A stretch of DNA of 64,000 nt from Acanthochlamys bracteata (taxonomy: Eukaryota; Streptophyta; Magnoliopsida; Pandanales; Velloziaceae), in assembly GCA_019914995.1 (NCBI GenBank), contig CM034127.1:11904001-11968000 (forward strand), read 5' to 3'. Numbering within the stretch: position 1 is the stretch's first letter; each line of letters opens with the position of its first letter. The notes below the pieces were generated by a model. The model searched no databases. It was not told the origin of the DNA and was given only the letters and a program-made list of their open reading frames with translations. This document shows positions 53,797 through 64,000 of the stretch, one piece after another. The position numbers and the translations under genes are program-made.

Positions 53797-56677
53797 ATGA
53801 CGGCGGCGGCGACCCGACGCCGTGTCTACCACCACCAGTCTCTCCTTCCCAAGTCTCTACTTTCTCGCTCAATTTCTACTTCCCGCGCTTTCTTTCAAGA
53901 ACCCCACTTCCCTCCCTCCAAACCCTTCCACCGGTTCTCCTTTCTACAATGAAAACTGGCGCAATCCTTCCCCACCCACAGCCTCCGCCGTCTCGCCTAC
54001 GACCGTCGGTCTAATCCCAATCTCTGGCGGTGGTCCTACTCGTATGGTTGCGTTTTCTCAGACGCTAGACTCTACTGGACTTATGAATGTGTTCGCTGAT
54101 TGGGTGACAACTCAAAGGTGGGATGAGATCAAGCAGTTGTTTGAGTACTGGATCCGTACGCTCGATGCTTCAGGAAAGCCGAACAAGCCCGATATCAATC
54201 TCTTCAATCATTATCTCAGGGCTAATTTGATGATGGGGTCTTCGGCGGGGGAGTTGCTTGATCTTGTCTCACAGATGCCAGATTATGGGATTGAGCCGAA
54301 TACAGCTTCCTATAATTTGGTGCTTAAGGCAATGAACCAGTCCAGAGAGAGTGAGGTTGCTGAGAAGCTTCTTGATCAGTGGGACTTGTGTTCAACTCAT
54401 TCTACTGTTTTTGCAGACGTTGATATTGTTTACTATCACTATGACTGATGCCTGACGTGGTGTATTCGTTGCTTTGTAGTTTTTTCTATTCTTATTATCT
54501 GCTATACAAATGAAGAAGCATCTCATTAAATTTTTTAAGTTGATTAAAAGACATTTGTTTATCTATTTGGGAAGTAACCGTGGATAAGCATCTAAGTACA
54601 TGGTATGCAGTTGCACCTTTTGTCGTAATTGTTATGTGATGAACAAACCCTAGTGGCATTCTTACAGTTTAGGAAATTGTTGCTCAGTGAGCATGCTCCT
54701 TTAAGGAAAAAAAAGTATTAATGGGGCTTATTATCAGACTGAACTATCCCATAACTCACTGATGAATGCTACCATTGTGGTTTAAGTGAATGACAGATTT
54801 TTGGATGGTTGGTAATTATTGATTTGTGCATTTCCTTTTTATGAAAGTTTTATTGATCTACATCAGGATGCTGCAGACAGGAACTTTGCCAGATGATGAG
54901 TCATATAACATGGTCATTGGCCTTCTAATACTGATGGATAAGGTTGATTCTGCCTTGAAGTATTTGGATTTGACCCTTAAATCTGGTTTCATGGTATCGT
55001 TAAGTGTCTTTACGGATTGTGTGAAGGGCTGTGTAAATGCAGGGAGGCTGGACACGTTGGCGTCCATTATAGAAAAATGCAAGGTACTTTTTAATCAAGT
55101 TAAATGGTCTTGCAATACCCAAGGACGTATTTCGCCAAATTTCTAGCACCTTTGATGGATCTACACCATATAATGCCTCTAACTAGGTTAGGATTAAGAG
55201 TCTGTTGGCTTTAATTCTAGGTTCAGTTTTAGTTCTACTTTTTTGTGGTTGTTGATGGAGTTGTCAAATTTGATGCTGCAGACATCTGATCAGAACAAAA
55301 CCTTGTGTCCTCCCTGGAACATTTGCAACTTCATTGCAGATGTTGCTCTGCAAATGGATCATTGCAAGCTAGCTTTCTTTTCTTTGGAATTGCTCGCTCG
55401 TTGGATTGCTCGTGGTGAAAATGCTAGGCCACCAGTTCTTCTCTCTGTGGATGAAGGGATGACTGTCTCTGCTTTTGGAACTGCTGGGAGGACCTATAAT
55501 TCTGCCCTTTTGGATGCAGCCTGGTCAATTTTGAGGCGTTCACTGCGGCAGAAAAGGGCCCCAAAGCCAGAAACTTTCCTTGCTAAGATATATGCCCATG
55601 CATCATTGGGAAATCTTCAGCGTGCTTTTAGTACCCTCAGTGAATTTTAAACAGCATATGATCATTCTGGGGAAGTTGACCAAGAGCTACTTTCCCCATT
55701 CACTTCCTTATATCCACTTGTGGTTGCTTGCTGTAAGAATGGTTTCTCGACATTGGATTCGGTATGCTCTCAGCATCTTTACTACTAGTGCAACGACCAT
55801 TAGATGTTTATTACTTTGTTTTACCGATTCACTTGGTTTAGAACTTTGGGACTATAGGATATTGGTTCACATTCTCAAATTAAGTGATGAATGTCGAATG
55901 AATTTTTTGTTAACAACATATCACTAATGTTCCTTATATTATGGTGAGCTTCAGGTTTATGTTCAGCTAGAGAATTTGAGCCGTGCAGATGCTCCTTATA
56001 AGTCTGTTGCTGCTCTCAACTGTGTCATATTAGGTTGTGCGAACATTTGGGATATCGACCGCACATATGAGACCTTCGAGGTGATTAGTAAAAATATTGG
56101 CATGACACCTGATATTCATTCCTACAATGCCTTGATTTTCGCATTTGGGAAGTTAAGGAAAGTAAGTTGCTTCATTGTAATTGTTTTCTTTTCCTTGAAT
56201 ATGAGTTTATTGAAAGATTTATGTTTCAAACTACTCAACACGTATGAGTTCATTTGCTGTAGACTTCTGAAGCTTCAAAAGTATTTGAGCATCTAACAAG
56301 CTTAGGTGTTAAACCAAATGGTACAACATATTCACTGCTCGTGGATGCTCATCTCGTAAATCATGACGCAAAGTCTGCCCTTGCTGTAATTAATGAGATG
56401 GTATAGCTTATTTGTCTGAACTACTGTAGCCTGGAACTCTTCCCAGACCTTATCATTTGTGAGCTAACTCCTTTCTAGCTTGCTCACTGCTCAGATGAAT
56501 GCTGGCTTTACACCTTCCAAAGCGACTCTGAAGAAGGTACGAAGAAGCTGCTCTCGCAAGTCAGATTTTGATAATGATGATCGAGTAGAAAATTTGGTTC
56601 AACAGTTCAAGTACAGAATGGGTGGTGAAGGGCGTAGGGAGATGCTCTATAACCTAGAGTACAGTGCTGACTATTAG
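53797..56677 (+). pseudogene. Mitochondrial PPR gene (At1g26460-like) with frameshift and nonsense codon
   Basis: Six exons: 53797-54378, 54867-55083, 55282-55761, 55955-56161, 56263-56400 and 56495-56677. Splice sites and phases are intact. ATG 53797 opens a good mitochondrial presequence (MTAAATRRRVYHHQS, then SLLSRSISTSRAFF). The frame then shifts by one base in the CCC run at 53923-53925: the targeting peptide frame ends at TGA 53950, and the mature protein (STGSPFYNENW onwards) continues in the next frame. A second break is TAA at 55648-55650, after FSTLSEF, where an acidic or Gln codon is expected; the frame beyond it (LLSPFTSLYPLVVACCKNGF) is well kept. PPR motifs such as PNTASYNLVLKAM, PDDESYNMVIG and PNGTTYSLLVDAH are clear. 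Everything else looks recently functional, so either it decayed recently or the bases are wrong. The family is organellar RNA-binding. Confidence 0.8.
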
Positions 56678-57967
56678 TAAAAGGTGATCCAAAATACTTG
56701 GATAATCAACTGGTAACTGTTTGTACTCCACTTGGGTATATCATCTCAATTCTATCAGCTGCCACTTACATTCCTTGCTGAGAAGGCAGTCCGTCTTACT
56801 GTAAATTAATTGTCTATATTCAATTTTTGGTATAGTTCTGGAAGAAGAAAATGGAAAGAATAATGTAGTTCTCTTTCTCAAGTTAGTTGCTCACACTTAT
56901 GGCTGTTTTGTACCCACGAAGTCCTCTAGACTTGCCGAACATTGTGAGACAGATTTGAAGGAATAAATTGTATTTTACTTATTCCCATTCAATCTGACAT
57001 GAGGAGATGGATCGTCTTTGTTTCTGAATGTTTTTGGTTGATAGGCTGCCAAAATCAAAGTGGTGATGTTTTGTTCATTTTCCTGCCAAATGTTTCTGCT
57101 TGTCTGTAACAGGTAAACGCCATATGCCACTCTCTGTAGCAAAGCTGTGCTAACTGGTTGTACATTATGCTTCTCTAAGAGAACACTTGTTACCACATGA
57201 GCAACCTAATATAGCTCAGTAGTTTGTGAAGATGACTTCTGCAACTGGCATTTGCCATTGTTTATGGATTTTACCTGATGAATAACAATAGGAAGTTATA
57301 AACAGAAGGGGACCTTGTTGCGATCACCATCCAGCTCAGGTGCAGAAATTCTCATCACAACACCGTCGTTTTCTCTAACAACAGAAGCATTTGCGAATTC
57401 TACTGTGGCTAGATGCTGCAGGAAGTTTTATTATACTGACATAAACTAGCATAACAATTGGATTTTGCAAATATTCTTATATATATACATACATCAATAA
57501 ACTGAAAGTAAAATGACTGCCTATGTGATTCTGGCATGTCTCTTCCCTACTCTATAGAGTGCAGGGTTTTATTCTCACCACCTTCTCACTACAAAATTCT
57601 ATGGTTCTTCATAGTAGCAAGAGCTTTCAACCTAATTAGAGTGTCTGTGTGAATTCTCAATCATAGAGTCATTTTACCAACCGTCCAGACTTGCTCCTCT
57701 CCTCCATGTTAATTTGCAGTTGATCTTCAGTTAATGTCAATCTGAATGTCCACTTGACGTCAAGGTTACCATATACTTATTTGGATAACTTCAGTAATCT
57801 AGCAAATGGATTTACTAACTACATCACTTGTGTACACATTACAGAATTGAAAACAACTCTGTCTATCAGCTCATGTAATCTAACATGCTGTTGATTGTCA
57901 CTGCATAACCTAGTATTCTATTATTGATTTTCTTTTTGGATAGACATTCCACCACTGACATTAACAA
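56678..57967. other. Convergent region between the two PPR genes
   Basis: 3'-UTRs of the flanking PPR genes. One minus-strand exon-like frame, 57415-57296, is listed separately. Nothing else is recognised. Confidence 0.4.
57296..57415 (-). other. Orphan exon-like open frame
   Basis: After a CTGCAG acceptor, 39 codons stay open to a TAA: HLATVEFANASVVRENDG then VVMRISAPELDGDRNKVP. Codon and residue choice look protein-like and the other two minus frames close at once. I find no partner exon upstream, and the family is not recognised. It could be a terminal exon of an unannotated gene or a pseudogene scrap. Confidence 0.25.
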
Positions 57968-59464
57968 TCATCCTTGAAATAAGTAACCTGTTGGCATTCG
58001 TCTCCTTCTTTCCCTAGTAGTCATTTTCTCTCCGTACCTCAAAAGTATGTCCCCAAGATCATCCATTCCAGCCTCCTTCAACTTCCTTCCCACCTCCTCA
58101 AACATCATTATCCCCTCCTCATTCGAAAACTCATGCAAAAACTTATTGTAGTCAAATCTGGGAACCTCCACATTACTTGACATTGTTCTCTGAATATATT
58201 TTGTGGCAGCCTGCAGGCGTTCTACCTTCACAAGCCCTCCTATGAAAATGCTGTCGAAGTTCACTGCCGAATCCTTTGCCTTCCTCCCTTTCTTGCCTAG
58301 GTGGCCCTGTAGTAGCATTACATATGTATGCATAATAGGCTCAACACCACGCCGCACCATCTCTCTAAACACATCCGTTGCCTCACCAGGCCTCTTCAGT
58401 TGAATAAGTCCTTTGATCAACCCATGATAAAGACTAATATCCGGCTCGCTAACCCCATGTAAAACTTTATAACCTTCCTTCAACTTCTTCTTCACCAATA
58501 GGCCATACACCAATGCTCCTAGCGTCTCATTATCAACCCCAACACCTCTCTTAAGCATTTCAGCAAACACCATACACGCATAATCAACTTTGCGCTCCTT
58601 GCAAAACCAAGTGATCACATTTTTGTAAGAATCCATACCCATATCTCCAAATCTCCTAATTCTCATAGATTTGAACACTAAAATAGCATCCTGCACTCTA
58701 TTATTCTTGAAGAAAGCAACCACAATCTGGTCATATGACTCTGCGTCTGGTTCCATCCCTGCCGCCGCAATCCTGTTCCAAACCTTCGCTGCCGATTCCA
58801 ACTCCCCAATCCGGCAATAGCCCAAGACCAGAAACCTATAAGTAACCACATCAGGCACAATCGCCGACCCAATCTTCTTCACTAGATTATCAGCGATTCC
58901 AACATGCTTTCTTTTAACAAGCATTTCGACAATTGAATTCAAAATGTTGCAATTGTATAATAATGGTTTATGTACAGAAAGCAGAGGAAACAGTTGGAAA
59001 AGATGAGTACTATGGTTTGCTTCGGCGAGACCGCGAGCGTAAACAGAGATAGTGTGGAGTGTAATAAGGTGATTTTGGTGTAGAAGGAGTTGATTGAAGG
59101 TGGAGAGAAGTAAATCAGTGTTACGTGAATTAGCGTAGACAGACAGGAGCACTGCTGCGGTGGTAGGAGAATGAGAGAAACAGAGTTGTGATTGAGCGAA
59201 GAGAGAGAACCGGTTGGGTGGTTTCCATGAAGAAGAAAAGAAGCGTGAGCAGAGCTGAATGAATGATTCGTGAGGGAACGGAGAAGGGAGAGAGAGAGAA
59301 CGGAGACGGGAGTACAAGCGGTGGTCGTCAACGTGGCGGAGCTGGAATAGTACCGTTGCTAGATGGCGGAGTTGAGATTCATCGATGGCGGTGCCCAAAA
59401 AGAATGGCAGGGACCGGCGGCGGAGCTGCTGGTGGTGAAGAGTGGAGAAGGCGGGAATAGTCAT
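57968..59464 (-). CDS. Pentatricopeptide-repeat protein (At1g26500-like), mitochondrial
   Basis: Intronless, 498 aa, ATG 59464-59462. The N-terminus is acid-poor and Arg/Leu/His-rich (MTIPAFSTLHHQQLRRRSLP), fitting organelle import. About eight P-type PPR motifs follow from roughly residue 170, for example PDVVTYRFLVLGYCRIGELE, EPDAESYDQIVVAFFKNNR and GMDSYKNVITWFCKERK. A divergent C-terminal helix region ends RRRRMPTGYLFQG; no E or DYW domain. P-class PPR proteins bind single-stranded RNA to stabilise, splice or translate organelle transcripts. The intactness contrasts with the broken PPR gene next to it. I recall At1g26500 as the likely counterpart, close to At1g26460. The promoter has two site II motifs immediately upstream. 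Confidence 0.93.
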   Translation of the reverse strand: MTIPAFSTLHHQQLRRRSLPFFLGTAIDESQLRHLATVLFQLRHVDDHRLYSRLRSLSLPSPFPHESFIQLCSRFFSSSWKPPNRFSLFAQSQLCFSHSPTTAAVLLSVYANSRNTDLLLSTFNQLLLHQNHLITLHTISVYARGLAEANHSTHLFQLFPLLSVHKPLLYNCNILNSIVEMLVKRKHVGIADNLVKKIGSAIVPDVVTYRFLVLGYCRIGELESAAKVWNRIAAAGMEPDAESYDQIVVAFFKNNRVQDAILVFKSMRIRRFGDMGMDSYKNVITWFCKERKVDYACMVFAEMLKRGVGVDNETLGALVYGLLVKKKLKEGYKVLHGVSEPDISLYHGLIKGLIQLKRPGEATDVFREMVRRGVEPIMHTYVMLLQGHLGKKGRKAKDSAVNFDSIFIGGLVKVERLQAATKYIQRTMSSNVEVPRFDYNKFLHEFSNEEGIMMFEEVGRKLKEAGMDDLGDILLRYGEKMTTRERRRRMPTGYLFQG

Positions 59465-59486
59465 GGGCCGTATTTTTTGAGGCCCA
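59464..59486 (-). promoter_or_regulatory. Site II (TGGGCC) motifs at the PPR start
   Basis: TGGGCC at 59464-59469 and its complement GGCCCA at 59481-59486. Paired site II motifs are common near the start of plant genes for mitochondrial proteins. The first touches the ATG, so transcription must begin above it or use a short leader. Confidence 0.45.
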
Positions 59487-60498
59487 GGCCCTGTTATTTA
59501 ATGCATGAAATTATAGCGGGAAATTAGAGAACATGCAGATGTTCAACAGACACTACCATGGCGAACGGTTCAGATTCTTCAGAAAATTATAACCTCGTGA
59601 TTTGTAGCAATGATCTGACGGTTCAGGCGGCTTTGTTATGAAAGCCACTACCATTTGTACCTCTTCAGAAATGTTTCTGTTGTAGCGTGTTCAGTGAGAC
59701 TACTTAATCTGCTGTAGATTGTGATTTGATGCAAAATATCAACGTTTAGGATGGTGTGCGCACGGAGCGGTTTGTTCTAGATTATTAACTTTGTTGTTAA
59801 TCGTCTCGTTTGTTGTTCATTTTTCTTTCCATACTTTTAAAGACTTAACACACTGTTGCTTTTCTCTATTTGCTACCGGATGTCTCCACTACCGAGCTTA
59901 TCGAATCGAGGAATCTAGAAAAAAGCAATTTCGCAGCGTGATAAAATTTCTTAGAAATATTTCCATCTCCTGTTTAAATCGAAGAAAATTGAATTTGAGC
60001 AACAAGTTTCTGCTTGTTTCGATTCATTTTGAGGTTAGTCTGATGTTATGATTTTGTTGGTTGTTGTGTTATCAGTTGAGATATGCTGTTCATTCCATTT
60101 GATAGAGAAGCTTCTTCAATTAATGGAATTGATTGTGCTTTGATTTGCAGACCTTGTGGTGAGCTGGTCGATGCTTTGTTAGTTAAGTTGTTCTTAAAAA
60201 ATTGCTATCTGATGAAAATTTGAATTTAGTTTTAACAACTGCAGTTTGAGCTGCGAAGCACTATTGATGTCGTTATCTGTTCGATATTGTTTTCTTTTCT
60301 TAGTTGTTGGATTTGTCTTTGTCAGGCAGTGATACTGTTAATTTGTAATGATTGTTCGTTTCCTTCCATTTTCTGCTATAGAGTACAAAAATGTCACATT
60401 AATCTAGCATCGACGGAATTGGATTTTTACTTGTGAGGTATTGAGGTGAGACATTGTTTCATACAACGGATTCTCTTGATTTGCTTTCAGTTGTAATC
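59487..60498. other. Intergenic: PPR promoter and leader of the next gene
   Basis: About 1 kb. The right half (T-rich with GT..AG-like pieces near 60030-60480) looks like 5'-UTR and leader introns of the plus-strand gene. No coding frame is supported. Confidence 0.4.
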
Positions 60499-61103
60499 AT
60501 GCTTATTGTAGAGTCAACAGTTCAAAACACGGAAGCAAGGCTTGATGATCACCATATTTTGCTAACCCAAAAAGTTTTACAGACAGAGCAGGAGGGTCAG
60601 CAAGTAGAACACTGAAAAGTTCATCAGAGCCCTTCCAGAGATCTATCAGCCTCAGTAAATCAAGCAGACATAAGTCAGTTACTTGCTTTGTTTAATAGCT
60701 TGCCAAATGATGATATATCTTCTGTACAAACCACGATGAGTTCACTGAACCGGACTCTTCTAGATCAAATATTTTAGAGTTGCTCGCTAGTGGTTACATG
60801 AATTGGGTACTTAGTGTAGTTCTCATGTCATGCATGCTATCACAGGTAATTTGGAGTATGTATGTGATGATGATCTTGCAACTTTGTCCATGGATAGCAT
60901 GCCACTTTCAGAGATTTGTTTTGTTGATGGAAACGATGGTGGTGTTGACATAGAACTTTCTAGAAGAAACTAATTGTTATGGTGCATGTTCTTCCCCTCA
61001 AAGTAAACGTCTAAGTTCACTTAGACAAGAGGTTACAGATGCTTGCAGCAATGACATTTCACTTCACAAAGAGTTTTGCGTCTTGAGTTTCTAGAAACCA
61101 GAG
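60499..61103 (+). pseudogene. Degraded upstream coding part of the dentin-sialophosphoprotein-related gene
   Basis: Protein-like text runs in three frames. From ATG 60499, MLIVESTVQNTEARLDDHH leads on to a TGA at 60613-60615. The same frame then continues SPSRDLSASVNQADISQLLA to a TAG at 60775-60777. In another frame, NLEYVCDDDLATLSMDSMP ends at TAA 60971-60973. In the frame of the downstream gene, LEETNCYGACSSPQSKRLSS runs to a TAG at 61092-61094, just before MPNEFY. So at least two frame changes and two in-frame stops separate clearly coding pieces. Some could be hidden by introns, but the TGA and TAG inside continuous text are hard to splice out. The downstream ATG at 61104 would give a shortened protein. 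Confidence 0.6.
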
Positions 61104-63617
61104 ATGCCAAATGAATTTTATGCTACTGTTTGTGACTACAATGGGAAACAACCTAAGAGCTTGGATGCTTGTAAACTGGATAGTGCAACTTCTTTTGCAT
61201 CCATGACTGCTGATGTGGAACCAAGTTTCGGCTTTGCACCTTGTTTAGAGCAATCATATGAACAGAACAACTTCTTAGTAGGTGGTGGTTACCATGAGTC
61301 CTGCACTGTAGGAAAGCAATTTCATGAAGGTTCAGAGCTAGAGCAACGTATGAGCAGAGCTGATGGTGTTTGGGCAGGGAAGATGAACACTCAGGCTCCT
61401 AGTTGTCTTAATTCTGAAGAAGTAAAGTTCAACAACTTTAACTTAAACCCCGAGCAAGCTGTTGATTCTCAGCAACAGCACATACCTGAATCATGTGCTT
61501 ATGAAGAATCTCTGCATAGTGCTGGACCACCTGATAAGCAGACAGTCCAAGACTCATGGAATGTGGGCAACCCATGGCGCATGAATGTTCCCTCTTACTC
61601 TGACGAGTCAGACAAGCAAACCCGGGACACAAGGACATTCTCATTAGCTACTAGCTGCAAAGTCAAATGCTCATCAAACATGCAAAAGCCTGATGACCAT
61701 AGTTTAGAAGGAAGTGTTCAATCTGATATAGCTGTCTCTTGCATAACTTCACAGAATATCTCTATAGCTGAAGAACAAGTTAGGGAAATATCCGAAAGAA
61801 AAGCTCAGGTTAAGTGCAGGGATGTTTTGGATACAACGTCACACCAAGGACAAGAAGCATCATCTGAGTTTATTTCAACTGAAATCCAGTCAATTGACAT
61901 AGTTGAACCTTCCAGTACTGGTATGAACGCCTTTGAAAGCATTCCAAAATCATCAACCATCTCGTTCCAAAATTACAATACATTCCAAAGAATGGCAGCT
62001 GTTAAGACTGCCACTTCTGGTTCAAAAAGAAGATATAGGAAGAAGTCCAAAGATGCGAATCTTAGTTTTGACGCTTCACATATTAACAGTACCATGGTTC
62101 CTGATGCTGTCAATGGACACAAAGCAGATGTTGGTTTTTCTGTAGGCAGCAATCATTCTGGTTCTTGCAATTCATCCATCTCCAGTATGAAAATGTTGAG
62201 TTTTTCTTCCAAAGAAAGTGAAGCCAGAAGTGCAGGAACATCTTCACAGTTCGTCAGTGGAAAGAAAAAAAGACCTTCTCGAAATTTGCGCGCATTTTCT
62301 AAACAAGAAGAACAATGTTTGAACCACTATCAAGATCTATGCTCCTCAGCTTCTGAAGGAGGACAAATTAGAGGAAAAATTAGGAGCAGGAAGCATGTTG
62401 GTGCTAATGTTTCAAAGAATGAAAAGAACATTGTTGCGTTGGGTGGTAGAATTTGTACCAGGCAGCCTGCATTTCTTGGGCAGAAACCATCTTTTACTGG
62501 ACTACTACAGAATCAATCCTTGTCTTGTTATCAGCTGCTACCTTGGCATCAAGAAATTACTGAAGGTTCAAGATCCCTAAAAGCAATCAGGTGATAAATT
62601 GGCTGTTGAATTTTGCTAGTGAAGATGCATAGTCAAGAGTCTCATTATACGGTTGATCCTTGTTTCTACTTTCACGTAGTCATTTCTTTCCTTATTCTCA
62701 AATTTGTTTATAGAATGGCAGAACAAGATTGGGCTCAGTCTACTAAGAGGAAAATCGACATGGTCGGTTACTTGTGATCTCCATATTTCTTACTAGAAAC
62801 AATCATCTTCCTCCATTGTTGTTTCCCCCTCACATGATGGTTGGAAGTTATTTCTTAATGTAGGTGGAAACAGAAGCGCAGATGATGGACGGTTTTCAGG
62901 TGCCACGCTCAAAAAGAAGGCTTATTTTGACAACTCAGCTAATGCAGCAGATCTTTTCTCCTCTACCACCTGCACTACTAAAGACAGATGCTGCTTTAAT
63001 TTCTGAGAACGTGATATATTGGATTTCTCGACTAGAACTAAGGGATGCTTGTGCTTTGCTTGGTTACACAGCAATGGGCGGTGCAGACATGTAACCAATT
63101 TTCATCATCATGATTTTTGGTTGTTTGCAATGCCATATTTTCATTTTAAGATTTACAAAAGACATGCACCATGCTCTCCCCTTTGTAATTTCTTACCGAC
63201 TTCTTGCATGTTTAGCTCTGTCCTTGGCCTTTTCTACTCTTCTTTGTGTTACTTTCAAATAATACTAAGGGAAATGTCTTCTACTTTTTTCTTCTTTGGT
63301 AACAACCAGGTTATCGGAAAAGTTTCGGATCTCTTATAATGCAGCAGGTCATTTCTCAAAGGCAATGGGTGATTATGTTGGAAGACAACGGTTGCTTGAA
63401 AGAGAATTCTTGAGGTAAGAATAATGTTTCAGCTCTTTTTGCTGATTCTTTGAGCAACTTGTTCCGCCAAGTTGCTTGTATGTAACACTATATTATAATC
63501 CTTCACAACTGTCATTACGTTGATTTTGGGCATGTCAGGTTCTCCAAGTGGACATGGTATTACGTGTATGATACTCCACATATGCAGAGATTATTATGTA
63601 AAGAAATTGTACTTTGA
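61104..63617 (+). CDS. Dentin-sialophosphoprotein-related plant protein (disordered N-part, conserved C-terminus)
   Basis: Exons 61104-62590, 62714-62762, 62864-63090, 63310-63414 and a tentative last exon 63539-63617; phases agree. The first ~440 residues are low-complexity Ser/Gln/Asn-rich without domains, with a basic patch GSKRRYRKKSKD and GKKKRPSRNLRAFSKQEE that looks like a nuclear signal. The C-terminal block is the family hallmark: LLPWHQEITEGSRSLKAIR, MAEQDWAQSTKRKIDM, PRSKRRLILTTQLMQQIF, and then RLELRDACALLGYTAMGGAD. The closest relatives I recall are Arabidopsis At5g07940, At5g07970 and At5g07980, which sit near the DGK1 gene there. Function is unknown; a nuclear role is a guess. 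The end after LLEREFLR is uncertain. Given the wrecked upstream part, this may be a truncated or dying copy. Confidence 0.65.
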
Positions 63618-64000
63618 ACACCAAGAATTCTAACCTAAATAATGAATTGCCAATCAGTTTTTTAATTGGACAATCTTAATTTACATTGCAATAGTAGGTC
63701 CGAAATTGTTCCCTATGAAGTAACTATCTTGCATTTTTCTTATATAACTGTATGCTTTTAGGTTCATTTCTGCCACTTTTTCTTTGGCAGTCCTGTCCAA
63801 AAGTTCATTGTTCATTGGGTTTAAATAGGTGAAAAAAGTAATGTGACCTCTAAATTTAACTGAATTCTAGAACACCGAGTTTCAATGTCAACTTGCTTAG
63901 AGAGAATGCACAGAGGAAAGATAAGAACATAAAGGAAAATACTGAAGCATCTAAATAGATATTTGGTAGAAACAATCAAAATGATCTTTGGAGTGAGTAG
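63618..64000 (+). other. Right edge, possible further exon
   Basis: 3' flank or later intron of the gene above. From about 63868 one frame reads RTPSFNVNLLRENAQRKDKN and stops at 63955-63957. It may be an exon or chance; the window ends before it can be judged. Confidence 0.25.

Overview
This window reads as nuclear DNA from a eudicot plant. It has intron-rich genes with GT-AG splice sites, AT-rich intergenic DNA, plant-only gene families (UGT, TPX2-like, plastid BCCP, PPR, GH1 beta-glucosidase) and 5'-UTR introns. I cannot name the species. I rebuilt most genes exon by exon, and splice phases agree across every junction I give.

Layout. 1-200 (-): a C2H2 zinc-finger gene running off the left edge, with a one-base frame break. 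2137-5653 (-): a 262-aa lipid-anchored LRR protein in 9 exons, with a 47-bp minisatellite in one intron. 5983-7440 (-): an intronless UDP-glycosyltransferase with an unusual PSPG box. 8224-9666 (-): UDP-glucose 6-dehydrogenase with a 5'-UTR intron and TATA box. 11624-15407 (-): diacylglycerol kinase 1-type, 727 aa. 18588-21849 (+): TPX2-family microtubule protein with mitotic promoter motifs. 22895-27148 (-): mitochondrial processing peptidase beta. 28575-32262 (+): plastid biotin carboxyl carrier protein (BCCP), followed at 33688-33857 by a second copy of its last two coding exons. 34322-38739 (-): GH1 beta-glucosidase (BGLU40-type, 13 exons). 40910-41665 (-): F-box protein with a 1.7-kb 5'-UTR intron. 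46284-46499 (+): small HLH-like protein. 48940-49290 (-): pseudogene fragment of the PPR gene further right. 49396-52725 (+): conserved plant protein of unknown function, 8 exons. 53797-56677 (+): mitochondrial PPR gene carrying a frameshift and a nonsense codon. 57968-59464 (-): intact single-exon PPR gene. 60499-63617 (+): dentin-sialophosphoprotein-related gene with a broken upstream part.

The genes are not an operon-like unit. Shared themes are UDP-sugar supply and use (UGD makes UDP-glucuronate, the UGT uses UDP-sugars), lipid signalling and synthesis (DGK, BCCP) and organelle biogenesis (MPP, PPR). From memory, the gene order matches pieces of several Arabidopsis segments (around At1g264xx-266xx, At5g079xx, At5g154xx-155xx and At5g392xx-393xx). 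That suggests an ancestral block that is still together here.

Most notable: the duplicated, selectively conserved BCCP terminal exons; a UGT whose PSPG box lacks the usual Trp1, Pro3 and Asn23; the decaying PPR locus with its inverted fragment; a GC donor in BCCP and an ambiguous one in DGK; and a dispersed AT-rich MITE-like family.
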